A stretch of DNA of 44,373 nt from contig CAMSTY010000026.1 in the NCBI GenBank assembly GCA_947063875.1, positions 1 through 44,373 of the forward strand, read 5' to 3'. Source of the DNA: an uncultured bacterium (GTDB lineage Bacteria > Bacillota > Clostridia > Lachnospirales > Lachnospiraceae). Every line of letters starts with the position of its first letter. Position 1 is the stretch's first letter. The notes under the pieces are model-generated. The model worked only from the letters and a program-made list of their open reading frames with translations, searched no databases and was not told the origin of the DNA. Of the stretch, positions 30,964 through 38,352 are shown piece by piece. Position numbers and translations under genes: made by a program.

Positions 30964-32619
30964 ATGAGAAGGGCAGACATATTGGGCGCTTTTTTTGCAG
31001 TGGCCGCCATGACTGTATTTTTCACCGGGCCGGCGTATGCCAAAGAGAGGACAATGCCGGACGGATTTTATGTGGGAGAAGTCAATCTGGGGGGGATGAC
31101 CCAGGAAGCGGCCATGGAAGCGGTTGCTGCGGAAGCAAAACGCCTGGAAGAACGGACGGTGCTTTTGAATATTGCGGGGACAGAAGCTTCGGCAAGGGCC
31201 GGAAGTCTGGGATTGTCCTGGGAAAATGAAAAAGAAGTAGAAGATGCGATAGATCAGATGTCTGCTGGAAACCTGGTGCAGCAGTATATGACCCGTAAGG
31301 ATGTGGAAAAGAATCCGAAGCATGTTTCGCTGGTGACGGCTGTCGAGGAAGGGAAGGTGGATGATTTTGTCCGCGCACAGACGGAAGGGTTGATGGCGGA
31401 ACCGCAGAATGCGGTGATTGTCCGTGAGGAGGGGACATTCCGGATTACTCCGGGAGTCTCCGGAAAAGTGCTGGATGTGGCGGCGACGAAAGCGGCATTG
31501 GATCAGGCGCTTATGGATATGACCGGGGACGAGGTGAAGGCGACGGCGGTCATTGCCGAACAGGAGCCGGACATTAAGGAAGAGGATCTGGCCTCGATCC
31601 AGGATGTCCTGGGAAGCTTTACGACCGATTTCAGCAGCAGCGGAGCCTCCCGCTCAGGGAATCTTGCCAATGGCGCGGCTAAGATCAATGGGCATGTGCT
31701 GTTTCCGGGCGAGACCTTGTCCGGCTATGAATGCATGCATCCATTTACCACTGCCAACGGATACTATACGGCGGCAGCTTATGAGGGCGGCCGGGTAGTG
31801 GACAGTATCGGGGGAGGCGTGTGCCAGATTGCGACAACGCTTTACAATGCGGCTTTGCGGGCGGAACTTGAGATCACGCAGCGTCAGAACCATTCCATGA
31901 TTGTCGGCTACGTGAAGCCGTCTATGGATGCGGCGATTGCCGGGACAGTAAAGGATATTAAGATTACCAATAATTACAGCACTCCGATTTATGTGGAAGG
32001 ATATACCAAAGACCGGAAGCTGACCTTTACGATTTATGGGAAGGAGACTCGTCCGGCGAACCGGGTGGTGGAATATGTATCGGAGACCCTGAGTTCTTTC
32101 AGCGCAGGTGCGCCGACAGAGCAGCTGGACCCGTCGATGGCTCCGGGGACGAGACGGCAGGTGCAGTCCGCCCATCGGGGAGTAAAATCCAGGCTCTGGA
32201 AGGTAGTGACCATAGACGGAGTGGAAACGGAGAGAACCTTGCTGCATACCGATACCTATAATGCGTCAAAAGCGATTGTATTGGTAGGGCCTCCTGTTGC
32301 GGCTCCTGCGCCGCCTCCGGCTGTCCCGGAACAGCCGCCGGTGATTTCCGGCCAGCCGGAGGAGACTCTGCCTTCCGCGGGGGAACCGACAGAAGAAGGT
32401 TCCCGGGTGATTCAGCCAGGGACAAGCACTGTTGATCCGCAAACGGCTCCGGCAACGCTTCCGGCGGAGACGCCGGCGTCCGGCACAACAGCGGGAACTT
32501 CCGCTCCTGCTGCGGAGAACCCGACATCCGTTCCGGCGCCGGCAGAGGCTTCTTCTGCACCGGCAGAGACTTCCGCTTCTGCGCCGGCAGAGGCCTTTGC
32601 GCCGGAGACGGGAGAGTAG
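30964..32619 (+). CDS. Secreted VanW-family protein with low-complexity tail
   Basis: About 551 residues. A signal peptide (residues 1-26, hydrophobic core ILGAFFAVAAMTVFFTG, cleaved near AYA-KE) is followed by two repeats of a peptidoglycan-binding-like domain (about 30-210) and the VanW domain (about 215-350: NGHVLFPGETLSGYE, GGGVCQIATTLYNAALRAEL and QNHSMIVGYVKP). A short beta region resembling G5 follows, then about 110 residues rich in Pro, Ala, Glu and Ser with AP/PAE repeats. The role is probably in the cell wall; VanW itself has no established activity. ATG 30964 has AAGG upstream; a TTG at 30952 is too close to its GGGA to be preferred. Confidence 0.88.
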   Translation: MRRADILGAFFAVAAMTVFFTGPAYAKERTMPDGFYVGEVNLGGMTQEAAMEAVAAEAKRLEERTVLLNIAGTEASARAGSLGLSWENEKEVEDAIDQMSAGNLVQQYMTRKDVEKNPKHVSLVTAVEEGKVDDFVRAQTEGLMAEPQNAVIVREEGTFRITPGVSGKVLDVAATKAALDQALMDMTGDEVKATAVIAEQEPDIKEEDLASIQDVLGSFTTDFSSSGASRSGNLANGAAKINGHVLFPGETLSGYECMHPFTTANGYYTAAAYEGGRVVDSIGGGVCQIATTLYNAALRAELEITQRQNHSMIVGYVKPSMDAAIAGTVKDIKITNNYSTPIYVEGYTKDRKLTFTIYGKETRPANRVVEYVSETLSSFSAGAPTEQLDPSMAPGTRRQVQSAHRGVKSRLWKVVTIDGVETERTLLHTDTYNASKAIVLVGPPVAAPAPPPAVPEQPPVISGQPEETLPSAGEPTEEGSRVIQPGTSTVDPQTAPATLPAETPASGTTAGTSAPAAENPTSVPAPAEASSAPAETSASAPAEAFAPETGE

Positions 32620-32625
32620 AGGGAT

Positions 32626-33207
32626 ATGGCAAAACGCAAGAGCAACGGCCTGATGAAAGAGGGACAGGATCTGGTGGTGGCAGGCTATGCGGGACTTGCC
32701 GGGACAGGAATATTGGTGAGGGAAAAACGCAATGAACTGGAGCGGTATTTTTCTGCCGCGTATCTGGAACAGGTCTTAAGTGAATGCGGTACGTCTGCAG
32801 ACGGCAAAATATGGAAGAATTGGATAAGTTCCGAGGCCGCGGAATGTGAGCCGGCGGGAAAAGGCGGCATTCTGACGGCGCTTTGGAACCTGCCAGAGGC
32901 ATACCGGCTGGGAATCACTTTTTCCCTGCGCCAGATTCCTGTCAGGCAGGGGACGATCGAGATCTGTGAAGCGTTTGGGTTAAATCCATACCGGCTGTAT
33001 AGCGACGGCTGCTGGCTTTTGGCGGCAGATCACGGGGACAGAGCGGTAGAGGCGCTTTCTAAGCGGGGGATTTCGGCCGCAGTGATCGGAAGGGTTGTCA
33101 GCGGGATTGCCAAGGTAGTGGAAGGGAAAGAAGAACAGGGATATTTGAACCGGCCGCAGCCGGATGAGATCGAGAAGGTAATCCCGGACTGGGAAAGCCG
33201 AATTTAG
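32626..33207 (+). CDS. AIR-synthase C-terminal-domain protein (HypE-like half)
   Basis: A 193-residue protein consisting mostly of the AIRS_C domain: GGILTALWNLPEAYRLGITFSL, RQIPVRQGTIEICEAFGLNPYRL and SDGCWLLAA with AVIGRVVSG. The N-terminal ATP-binding AIRS domain of HypE, PurM and ThiL is absent except for a short lead-in (GQDLVVAGYAGLAGTGILVR). Full HypE is about 330 residues, so this is half a HypE; no hyp genes are nearby. The clean frame, ribosome site GAGGGATATGG and matching codon use suggest a real small protein rather than a fragment. The function is unknown. Confidence 0.82.
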   Translation: MAKRKSNGLMKEGQDLVVAGYAGLAGTGILVREKRNELERYFSAAYLEQVLSECGTSADGKIWKNWISSEAAECEPAGKGGILTALWNLPEAYRLGITFSLRQIPVRQGTIEICEAFGLNPYRLYSDGCWLLAADHGDRAVEALSKRGISAAVIGRVVSGIAKVVEGKEEQGYLNRPQPDEIEKVIPDWESRI

Positions 33208-33230
33208 AAAATGCAAGGAGACAAGCGATT

Positions 33231-33713
33231 ATGAGAGAAAAAATTTTGGCTGTTATCGAGAAGAACAGCCGGATTGACATCCGGGATCTGGCGATTCTGC
33301 TGGGGGAGAATGAGGTTGCGGTAGCCAATGAGATTGCCGAGATGGAAAAGGAACATATTATCTGCGGTTATCATACTTTGATCAACTGGGAAAATACCAG
33401 TGAAGAGAAAGTGGTGGCATTGATTGAAGTAAGGGTAACTCCTCAGAGAGGAATGGGGTTTGACAAGCTTGCGGAACGCATTTATCAATATAGTGAAGTA
33501 AATGCGGTATATCTGATGTCCGGAGCCTATGATTTTACCGTGATTTTGGAGGGGAAGACGATGCGTCAGGTGGCACAGTTTGTTTCGGACAAGCTGGCGC
33601 CGCTGGATTCCGTGCTCAGTACGGCCACGCATTTCGTATTGAAAAAATATAAGGATCATGGCACAATTCTCTGTGACGAGTTCCAGGACGAAAGGATGTT
33701 GATTACACCGTGA
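33231..33713 (+). CDS. Lrp/AsnC-family transcriptional regulator
   Basis: A 160-residue regulator with an N-terminal helix-turn-helix (MREKILAVIEKNSRIDIRDLAILLGENEVAVANEIAEME) and a C-terminal RAM/ligand-binding beta domain (VVALIEVRVTPQRG, VYLMSGAYDFTVILEG). It would sense an amino acid. GCAAGGAGACAAG precedes ATG 33231. Its stop overlaps the next gene by four bases (GTGA), so the aminotransferase is its coupled partner and likely target or sensor-related enzyme. Confidence 0.92.
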   Translation: MREKILAVIEKNSRIDIRDLAILLGENEVAVANEIAEMEKEHIICGYHTLINWENTSEEKVVALIEVRVTPQRGMGFDKLAERIYQYSEVNAVYLMSGAYDFTVILEGKTMRQVAQFVSDKLAPLDSVLSTATHFVLKKYKDHGTILCDEFQDERMLITP

Positions 33714-34891
33714 GAGATCCACTGTCTAAAACGATTGTAACGATCCCTCCCTCGGGAATCCGAAAATTTTTTGATATTGTAAGTGAGATGAAAGATGCCA
33801 TTTCCCTTGGTGTTGGGGAACCGGATTTTGATACTCCCTGGCATATTCGGGAGGAGGGTATTTATTCGTTAGAAAGAGGCCGCACTTTTTATACGGCCAA
33901 CGCCGGTTTGCGGGACCTGCGGGTGGAGATACATAATTACCTGGAACGCCGGTGCGGTCTGAGCTATGATCCGGACAAGGAAGTTCTGGTGACCGTGGGT
34001 GGCAGCGAAGCCATTGACCTTGCCATGCGTGCCATGCTGGACCCCGGGGATGAGGTGCTGGTTCCGCAGCCAAGCTTTGTCTCTTATGTACCCTGTACGG
34101 TGCTGGCCGGCGGTGTGGCGGTGCCGATTCCGCTGGAAGAAAAGGATGAATTCCGTCTGACGGCAAAGAAACTTCGGGAGAAGATTACGCCAAAGAGCAA
34201 GATTCTGGTACTCCCCTTCCCCGGGAATCCGACAGGGGCAGTTATGCGCAAGGAGCATCTGGAGGAGATTGCAAAGGTTGTGGAGGAGCATGACCTGTTT
34301 GTGCTTTCGGATGAGATTTATGGGGAACTGACTTATGGGGAAGAACATGTATCGATCGCTTCCCTGCCGGGGATGAAAGAGCGGACCGTGCTGATCAATG
34401 GTTTTTCCAAGGCCTTTGCCATGACCGGATGGCGTCTGGGGTATGCCTGTGCGCCGCAGGTTATCTTAAAACAGATGCTCAAGATTCATCAGTTTGCGAT
34501 TATGTGTGCGCCGACCACCAGCCAGTATGCGGCGATTGACGCCATGAAAAACAGTGATGAGGATGTGAAGCATATGCGGGAATCCTATGACCAGAGGAGA
34601 CGGTATCTGCTCCACGCCTTTGAAGAGATGGGGTTGGAATGTTTTGAGCCTCAAGGGGCATTTTATGCGTTCCCCAGCATCAAACGCTTTGGAATGTCTT
34701 CGGATGAATTTGCCAATCGTCTGCTGCAGGAGGAAAAGGTGGCGGTGGTGCCGGGAACGGCTTTTGGTGACAGCGGGGAAGGATATCTGAGAATTTCTTA
34801 TGCCTATTCGCTAAAGAGCCTGAAAGAGGCGCTGGGACGCCTGGGACGGTTTGTGGAACGTTTGGACGGAAAAAATAATGGCGGACAGTAA
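33710..34891 (+). CDS. PLP-dependent aminotransferase, class I/II
   Basis: A 393-residue fold-type I aminotransferase. Landmarks are SLGVGEPDFDTPWHI, TVGGSEAIDLAMRA, PFPGNPTGAVM, LSDEIYGELTY, the PLP lysine in INGFSKAFAMTGWRLGY and the carboxylate-binding Arg in YLRISYAYS. It is closest in layout to aspartate/aromatic aminotransferases. It starts with GTG at 33710 inside the end of the Lrp gene. Lrp-aminotransferase pairs in Clostridia usually serve amino-acid catabolism; the exact substrate is not evident. Confidence 0.93.
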   Translation: MRDPLSKTIVTIPPSGIRKFFDIVSEMKDAISLGVGEPDFDTPWHIREEGIYSLERGRTFYTANAGLRDLRVEIHNYLERRCGLSYDPDKEVLVTVGGSEAIDLAMRAMLDPGDEVLVPQPSFVSYVPCTVLAGGVAVPIPLEEKDEFRLTAKKLREKITPKSKILVLPFPGNPTGAVMRKEHLEEIAKVVEEHDLFVLSDEIYGELTYGEEHVSIASLPGMKERTVLINGFSKAFAMTGWRLGYACAPQVILKQMLKIHQFAIMCAPTTSQYAAIDAMKNSDEDVKHMRESYDQRRRYLLHAFEEMGLECFEPQGAFYAFPSIKRFGMSSDEFANRLLQEEKVAVVPGTAFGDSGEGYLRISYAYSLKSLKEALGRLGRFVERLDGKNNGGQ

Positions 34892-34914
34892 AGCGTATAC
34901 AGCTTGGAGGAAAG

Positions 34915-35403
34915 ATGAACATTGTGTTGTATGAGCCGGAGATGCCGCTGAATACGGGGAACATCGGGCGTACCTGCGTGGCAACCAATACCCGTCTGCA
35001 CTTGATTGAACCGTTGGGATTTAAGCTGAATGAAAAAGCAATCCGGCGAGCAGGCCTGGATTACTGGGACAAGCTGGATGTGACCGTATACTGTGATTAT
35101 CAGGAATTTCTTGAGCGTAATCCGAATGCAAAGATCTATATGGCAACCACAAAAGCAGCAAAGGCATATACGGATGCGGCCTATGAGCCGGACTGTTATC
35201 TGATGTTTGGAAAGGAAAGCGGCGGGATACCGGAAGAAATTCTGGTAAAGAACTGGGAGAACTGTGTCCGTATCCCGATGTGGGGAGATATCCGGTCCTT
35301 GAACCTGGCGAATTCCGCAGCCGTGGTATTATATGAAGCGTTGCGGCAGAATGGATTCGAGAAAATGACGATGACGGGAAAGCTACGTTCTCAGTCACTA
35401 TAA
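34915..35403 (+). CDS. trmL: tRNA (cytidine/uridine-34 2'-O)-methyltransferase
   Basis: A 162-residue SPOUT-class methyltransferase that methylates the wobble ribose of tRNA-Leu. Landmarks are MNIVLYEPEMPLNTGNIGRTC, FGKESGGIPEEIL and RIPMWGDIRSLNLANSAAVVLYE, which form the knotted SAM site. Length is normal for TrmL. TTGGAGGAAAG precedes ATG 34915. It is the last gene of the rightward run and is followed by a strong terminator. Confidence 0.95.
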   Translation: MNIVLYEPEMPLNTGNIGRTCVATNTRLHLIEPLGFKLNEKAIRRAGLDYWDKLDVTVYCDYQEFLERNPNAKIYMATTKAAKAYTDAAYEPDCYLMFGKESGGIPEEILVKNWENCVRIPMWGDIRSLNLANSAAVVLYEALRQNGFEKMTMTGKLRSQSL

Positions 35404-35456
35404 TATTTGGCGCCGTAACAAAAAGAGAAAAACAAAAAGAGAAAAGCCACATCAGA

Positions 35457-35489
35457 GGGCCTGCCGCAGATACGGCAGGCCCCTTTTTT
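35457..35489 (+). terminator. Strong Rho-independent terminator after trmL
   Basis: GGGCCTGCCG (35457-35466) pairs perfectly with CGGCAGGCCC (35473-35482) around a CAGATA loop, followed by C and six T. Its T run overlaps the end of the convergent aldo/keto reductase gene. Confidence 0.95.
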
Positions 35490-36525
35490 AGAAGTTTGTC
35501 GCGGTCATCTCTTTTCCGGCCAGGACTTCTTCGTAATCTTTCAGATTGGCTTCCAGCAATTCCGGTGTATTCAGGCCATAGGGACACCGGGAAGCACATT
35601 GGCCGCAGTGGAGGCATTCTTTGACTTTCATCATCATTTTTTGACCTTCCGGGGACAGGTGGGAGGCGGAAGGCGAACGGCGCAGCAACAAGGACATCCG
35701 GGCGCAGGTGTTGATCTCGATGCCGACCGGGCAAGGCATACAATAGCTGCAGCCGCGGCAGAAGCTGCCGCAAAGCTGTTCGCGGTCACGGGCAATCAAG
35801 GCGCGGATTTCGTCGGTCATGGCAGGCGGGCAATCAATGTAGCTTAAGAATTCATCCAGTTCATGCTCTCTTTGGATACCCCAGATCGGAAGCACATCCG
35901 GGTACTGGGCAGCGAAGGCATAGGCAGCCGCGGAGTTGGTGATCAGTCCGCCGGACAAAGACTTCATGGCAATAAATCCGATATTGTGTTCCTGGCAGCC
36001 ACGAACCAGGGCTTCCTCCGGTTCGCCGGATAGATAGCAGAAGGGAAACTGTAAGGTGTCATACAGATCGCAGGCGATCGATTCCTGCGCTACGGCAAGG
36101 CGGTGATTCGTTATGCCGATAAAGCGGATTTTCCCTTGTTCCTTGGCCTTTAACGCGGCTTCATAGAGTCCGCTTTCATCGCCGGGTTTCGGACAGAAGG
36201 CAGGATTGTGGAACTGATAGATATCGATATAGTCTGTTTTTAAGAGCGTCAGGCTGGTGTCCAGATCTTTCCAGAAATCGCTGGCGTTGCTGGCGGCTGT
36301 TTTGGTAGCTATATACAGGTGGCTGCGGATATCGCTTAAGGCGTAACCCAGCTTTTCTTCGCTGTCCGTATAGGCGCGGGCCGTATCAAAGAAGGTGATG
36401 CCGCCGTCATAGGCTTTCCTGAGAAGTTTGGCGGCTTCTTCTTTGGAAATCCGCTGAATCGGTAATGCGCCGAAACCATTGCGGTCAGTAGTGATGCCGG
36501 TCTTGCCCAACGTGATCTTTGTCAT
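35488..36525 (-). CDS. Aldo/keto reductase with C-terminal 2x[4Fe-4S] ferredoxin domain
   Basis: A 345-residue oxidoreductase. The AKR barrel (1-260) shows MTKITLGKTGITTDRNGFGALPI, FDTARAYTDSEEKLG (catalytic Asp and Tyr), IATKTAA (Lys) and YQFHNP (His). The C-terminal part has two cysteine clusters, CRGCSYCMPCP (near residue 260) and CLHCGQCASRCP (near residue 310), typical of the ferredoxin-type AKR group common in anaerobes. Electron transfer between ferredoxin and NAD(P)H-dependent carbonyl reduction is plausible; the substrate is unknown. AAGGAGGATT precedes the ATG at 36525. Confidence 0.92.
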   Translation of the reverse strand: MTKITLGKTGITTDRNGFGALPIQRISKEEAAKLLRKAYDGGITFFDTARAYTDSEEKLGYALSDIRSHLYIATKTAASNASDFWKDLDTSLTLLKTDYIDIYQFHNPAFCPKPGDESGLYEAALKAKEQGKIRFIGITNHRLAVAQESIACDLYDTLQFPFCYLSGEPEEALVRGCQEHNIGFIAMKSLSGGLITNSAAAYAFAAQYPDVLPIWGIQREHELDEFLSYIDCPPAMTDEIRALIARDREQLCGSFCRGCSYCMPCPVGIEINTCARMSLLLRRSPSASHLSPEGQKMMMKVKECLHCGQCASRCPYGLNTPELLEANLKDYEEVLAGKEMTATNF

Positions 36526-36611
36526 AGAAAAATCCTCCTTGTTGTGTATGGCTTGTAGTTGATATAGTTTATCATACTTTGAGGGGGATCACAAGCAGAA
36601 GCGTCTCTCCC

Positions 36612-37661
36612 TCAGGTTTTGGAACGGAAATATTCAAAAATCCATTTGCCGGATTCGCTTAAATCTTCCGGGTTCCATCCGGAGATTTTACTGCAGTCCG
36701 GGGAGATGACGCTGCTGCTCTCAGCTTTATTGGCAAGGTTCCAGCAGCAATAGCTGATTTGATGGCGGTCCAACAGCTGAAGCCATTGGGAGGCTTGTCC
36801 AAAATCATTGCCGCCGTTGCCGGAAGCGTCACAGGTACCGAACTCGCTGACAAATATGGGAAGTCCCTGGGAAGCACAGGCTTCCAGGCGCTGGCGGAGC
36901 CAGTCTTTGTGAGTCGCGGCATAGAAATGCAGCGCATACAGGATGTTATCATATTCCAGCGGGGCGGCGGCTGCCAGATCGATGTCCTGGCTCCAGGTGG
37001 GGGTACCTACGATGACCACCGCATCGCTGTCGTTGGCGCGTATGGCGGGAATCACCTCTCTGGCATAGCTTTGGATGGAATCCCAGGAGACCCCGGAATT
37101 GGGTTCATTGCAGATTTCGTATAACACATTTTGATGATCCTTGTAAAGGGCGGACATTTCCCGGAAAAACGCCAGGGCTTCCTCTTTGTGGACATTGGGG
37201 TCCCGGTCGTTAAGGACATGCCAGTCGATGATGACATACATTCCAAGGGCGGTAGCGGAGTCCACTCCCCTTTTAATCAGGGATTTTAACTCTTCCTGAT
37301 TCCCACCGCTGCAATAGCCGTTGTATTCGTCTGTGTACAGGGCCAAGCGGATACAGTTGGTGTTCCAGTCGTATCGGAGAGTTTGAAAAGTTTCAGGACT
37401 GACGTACTGAGGGAACCAGGCAATTCCGTGAGTGGACATGCCGCGCAGCTGGTAAGGATTTCCCTGGCAGTCCACGAGGAAGGCCCCTTCTACATGCAGG
37501 TTTCCATGCGCGGCAAGAGGAGAGCCGTCCGGAGCGGGGGAGACTGTGCCGGAAGAAGGGGCAGCGGATGCCGCCAAGGTATGGCCGGGAAAAAGGGTGA
37601 TACCCAGAAAAGCCACGGATAAAAACCCGATTATCAGTGAACGATATTTTTTTGCATTCAT
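36612..37661 (-). CDS. Secreted glycoside hydrolase family 5 (endoglucanase-like)
   Basis: A 349-residue beta-glycanase. A signal peptide spans residues 1-30 (LIIGFLSVAFLGITLFPG, cleaved near LAA-SAA). The GH5 catalytic barrel runs from about 55 to 347: NCIRLALYT, VIIDWHVLND, the acid/base Glu186 in YEICNEPN, HFYAATH and the nucleophile Glu273 in IFVSEFGTC. The pattern fits GH5 subfamily-2-like bacterial endoglucanases (cellulose or beta-glucan). No carbohydrate-binding module or surface anchor is seen, so it should be released. AGGAGG precedes the ATG at 37661; an in-frame ATG at 37751 is rejected. No transporter or other glycosidase is adjacent. Confidence 0.92.
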   Translation of the reverse strand: MNAKKYRSLIIGFLSVAFLGITLFPGHTLAASAAPSSGTVSPAPDGSPLAAHGNLHVEGAFLVDCQGNPYQLRGMSTHGIAWFPQYVSPETFQTLRYDWNTNCIRLALYTDEYNGYCSGGNQEELKSLIKRGVDSATALGMYVIIDWHVLNDRDPNVHKEEALAFFREMSALYKDHQNVLYEICNEPNSGVSWDSIQSYAREVIPAIRANDSDAVVIVGTPTWSQDIDLAAAAPLEYDNILYALHFYAATHKDWLRQRLEACASQGLPIFVSEFGTCDASGNGGNDFGQASQWLQLLDRHQISYCCWNLANKAESSSVISPDCSKISGWNPEDLSESGKWIFEYFRSKT

Positions 37662-37770
37662 AAAGGTCCCTCCTGCGTTTTGATAAGTTTTTCGTGTGAT
37701 GCAACCGTGAATTTTCAGACAGCTGGCGTATAATTGAGAAAGACTAGTCAAAAATACACTTGCATTTTTG

Positions 37771-37814
37771 GTTAGTTTGTGCTAACATATATATTAGTTA
37801 GCGAATTCTAACTA
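37771..37814. promoter_or_regulatory. Paired palindromic operators (GTTAG-N6-CTAAC)
   Basis: GTTAG-TTTGTG-CTAAC (37771-37786) and TAGTTAG-CGAATT-CTAACTA (37795-37814) are two copies of one palindrome with centres 26 bases apart. A promoter-like pair (TTGGTT 37768, TATATT 37790, 16-base spacer) lies within them. The style resembles MarR-type operators, but no regulator gene is adjacent. They could control the rightward short RNA or the leftward GH5 gene. Confidence 0.6.
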
Positions 37815-37923
37815 CATGTGGATATTCTATACATTTCAAAAGCTGTTCCCGTCTGACCCATGGGGACAAAACTCAACTCCTATGAGAAAATCGTCCGACC
37901 CCGCAAGTCATGGACGGTTTTTT
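37803..37923 (+). ncRNA. Candidate rightward short RNA/attenuated leader
   Basis: From the promoter inside the paired operators, a transcript starting near 37803 would end at a terminator formed by CGTCCGAC and GTCATGGACG (37892-37916, AT bulge) with six T at 37918-37923. This gives about 120 bases with no credible gene in it or after it until 38353. It looks like a transcription-attenuation leader whose downstream gene has been lost, or an independent small RNA. Start, end and structure are predicted from motifs only. Confidence 0.4.
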
Positions 37924-37957
37924 CATTTTGTACGGAACCGCCGGCTTCTTCATAATA

Positions 37958-38084
37958 AAAAGAAAGAACTGCTTTTCCCCCATAGAAAGCAGTCCCTCTG
38001 GTCACGATCATAAACCGTTACACTATAAAGCCTTGCTTGGTATCCCCATACCAGGATGTAATCGGCACTGCGTGCGTCTTACTG
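37958..38084 (-). ncRNA. Candidate leftward structured RNA with terminator and alternative pairing
   Basis: On the minus strand a strong promoter (TTGACT 38119-38114, 17-base spacer, TATATT 38096-38091) starts a transcript near 38084. It folds into a three-way junction: CCG-A-TTACA (38065-38057) with TGTAACGG (38022-38015), enclosing GGTAT-GGGG-ATACC (38052-38039) and AAGC-AAG-GCTT (38038-38028). It ends at ACTGCTTT (37993-37986) with AAAGCAGT (37975-37968) and a T-rich tail. An upstream GCAGT (38071-38067) can compete for ACTGC, giving an antiterminator option as in riboswitches. I do not recognise it as a known RNA family. Confidence 0.5.
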
Positions 38085-38352
38085 ATATAGAATATACCAT
38101 TTTTTTCAAAAATAGTCAATATTTTTTGTGCAAAAATACGTTAAAAATACAAAAAAACGATTTTGAGTTGTTAAAAAGTGCTGTTTCCTCAGAAGAGGTA
38201 TCAACATATCTGTTTTTGGGAGAAAACATGTCCCAGGGACTATAAGAAAATTAAGGCACAACGAAAGATGGGTACAGGATAAATTCCATTCAAACCGCAC
38301 ATACTGATTCTGTAAAAGATGGAACGATACTGAATGATGTGGAGGGAACGGC

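Noticed and set aside
37816-38245. Open frames in the region after the paired operators
   Set aside because: They run through the predicted terminators and show no protein-like composition or conserved motif; short RNA units explain the region better.
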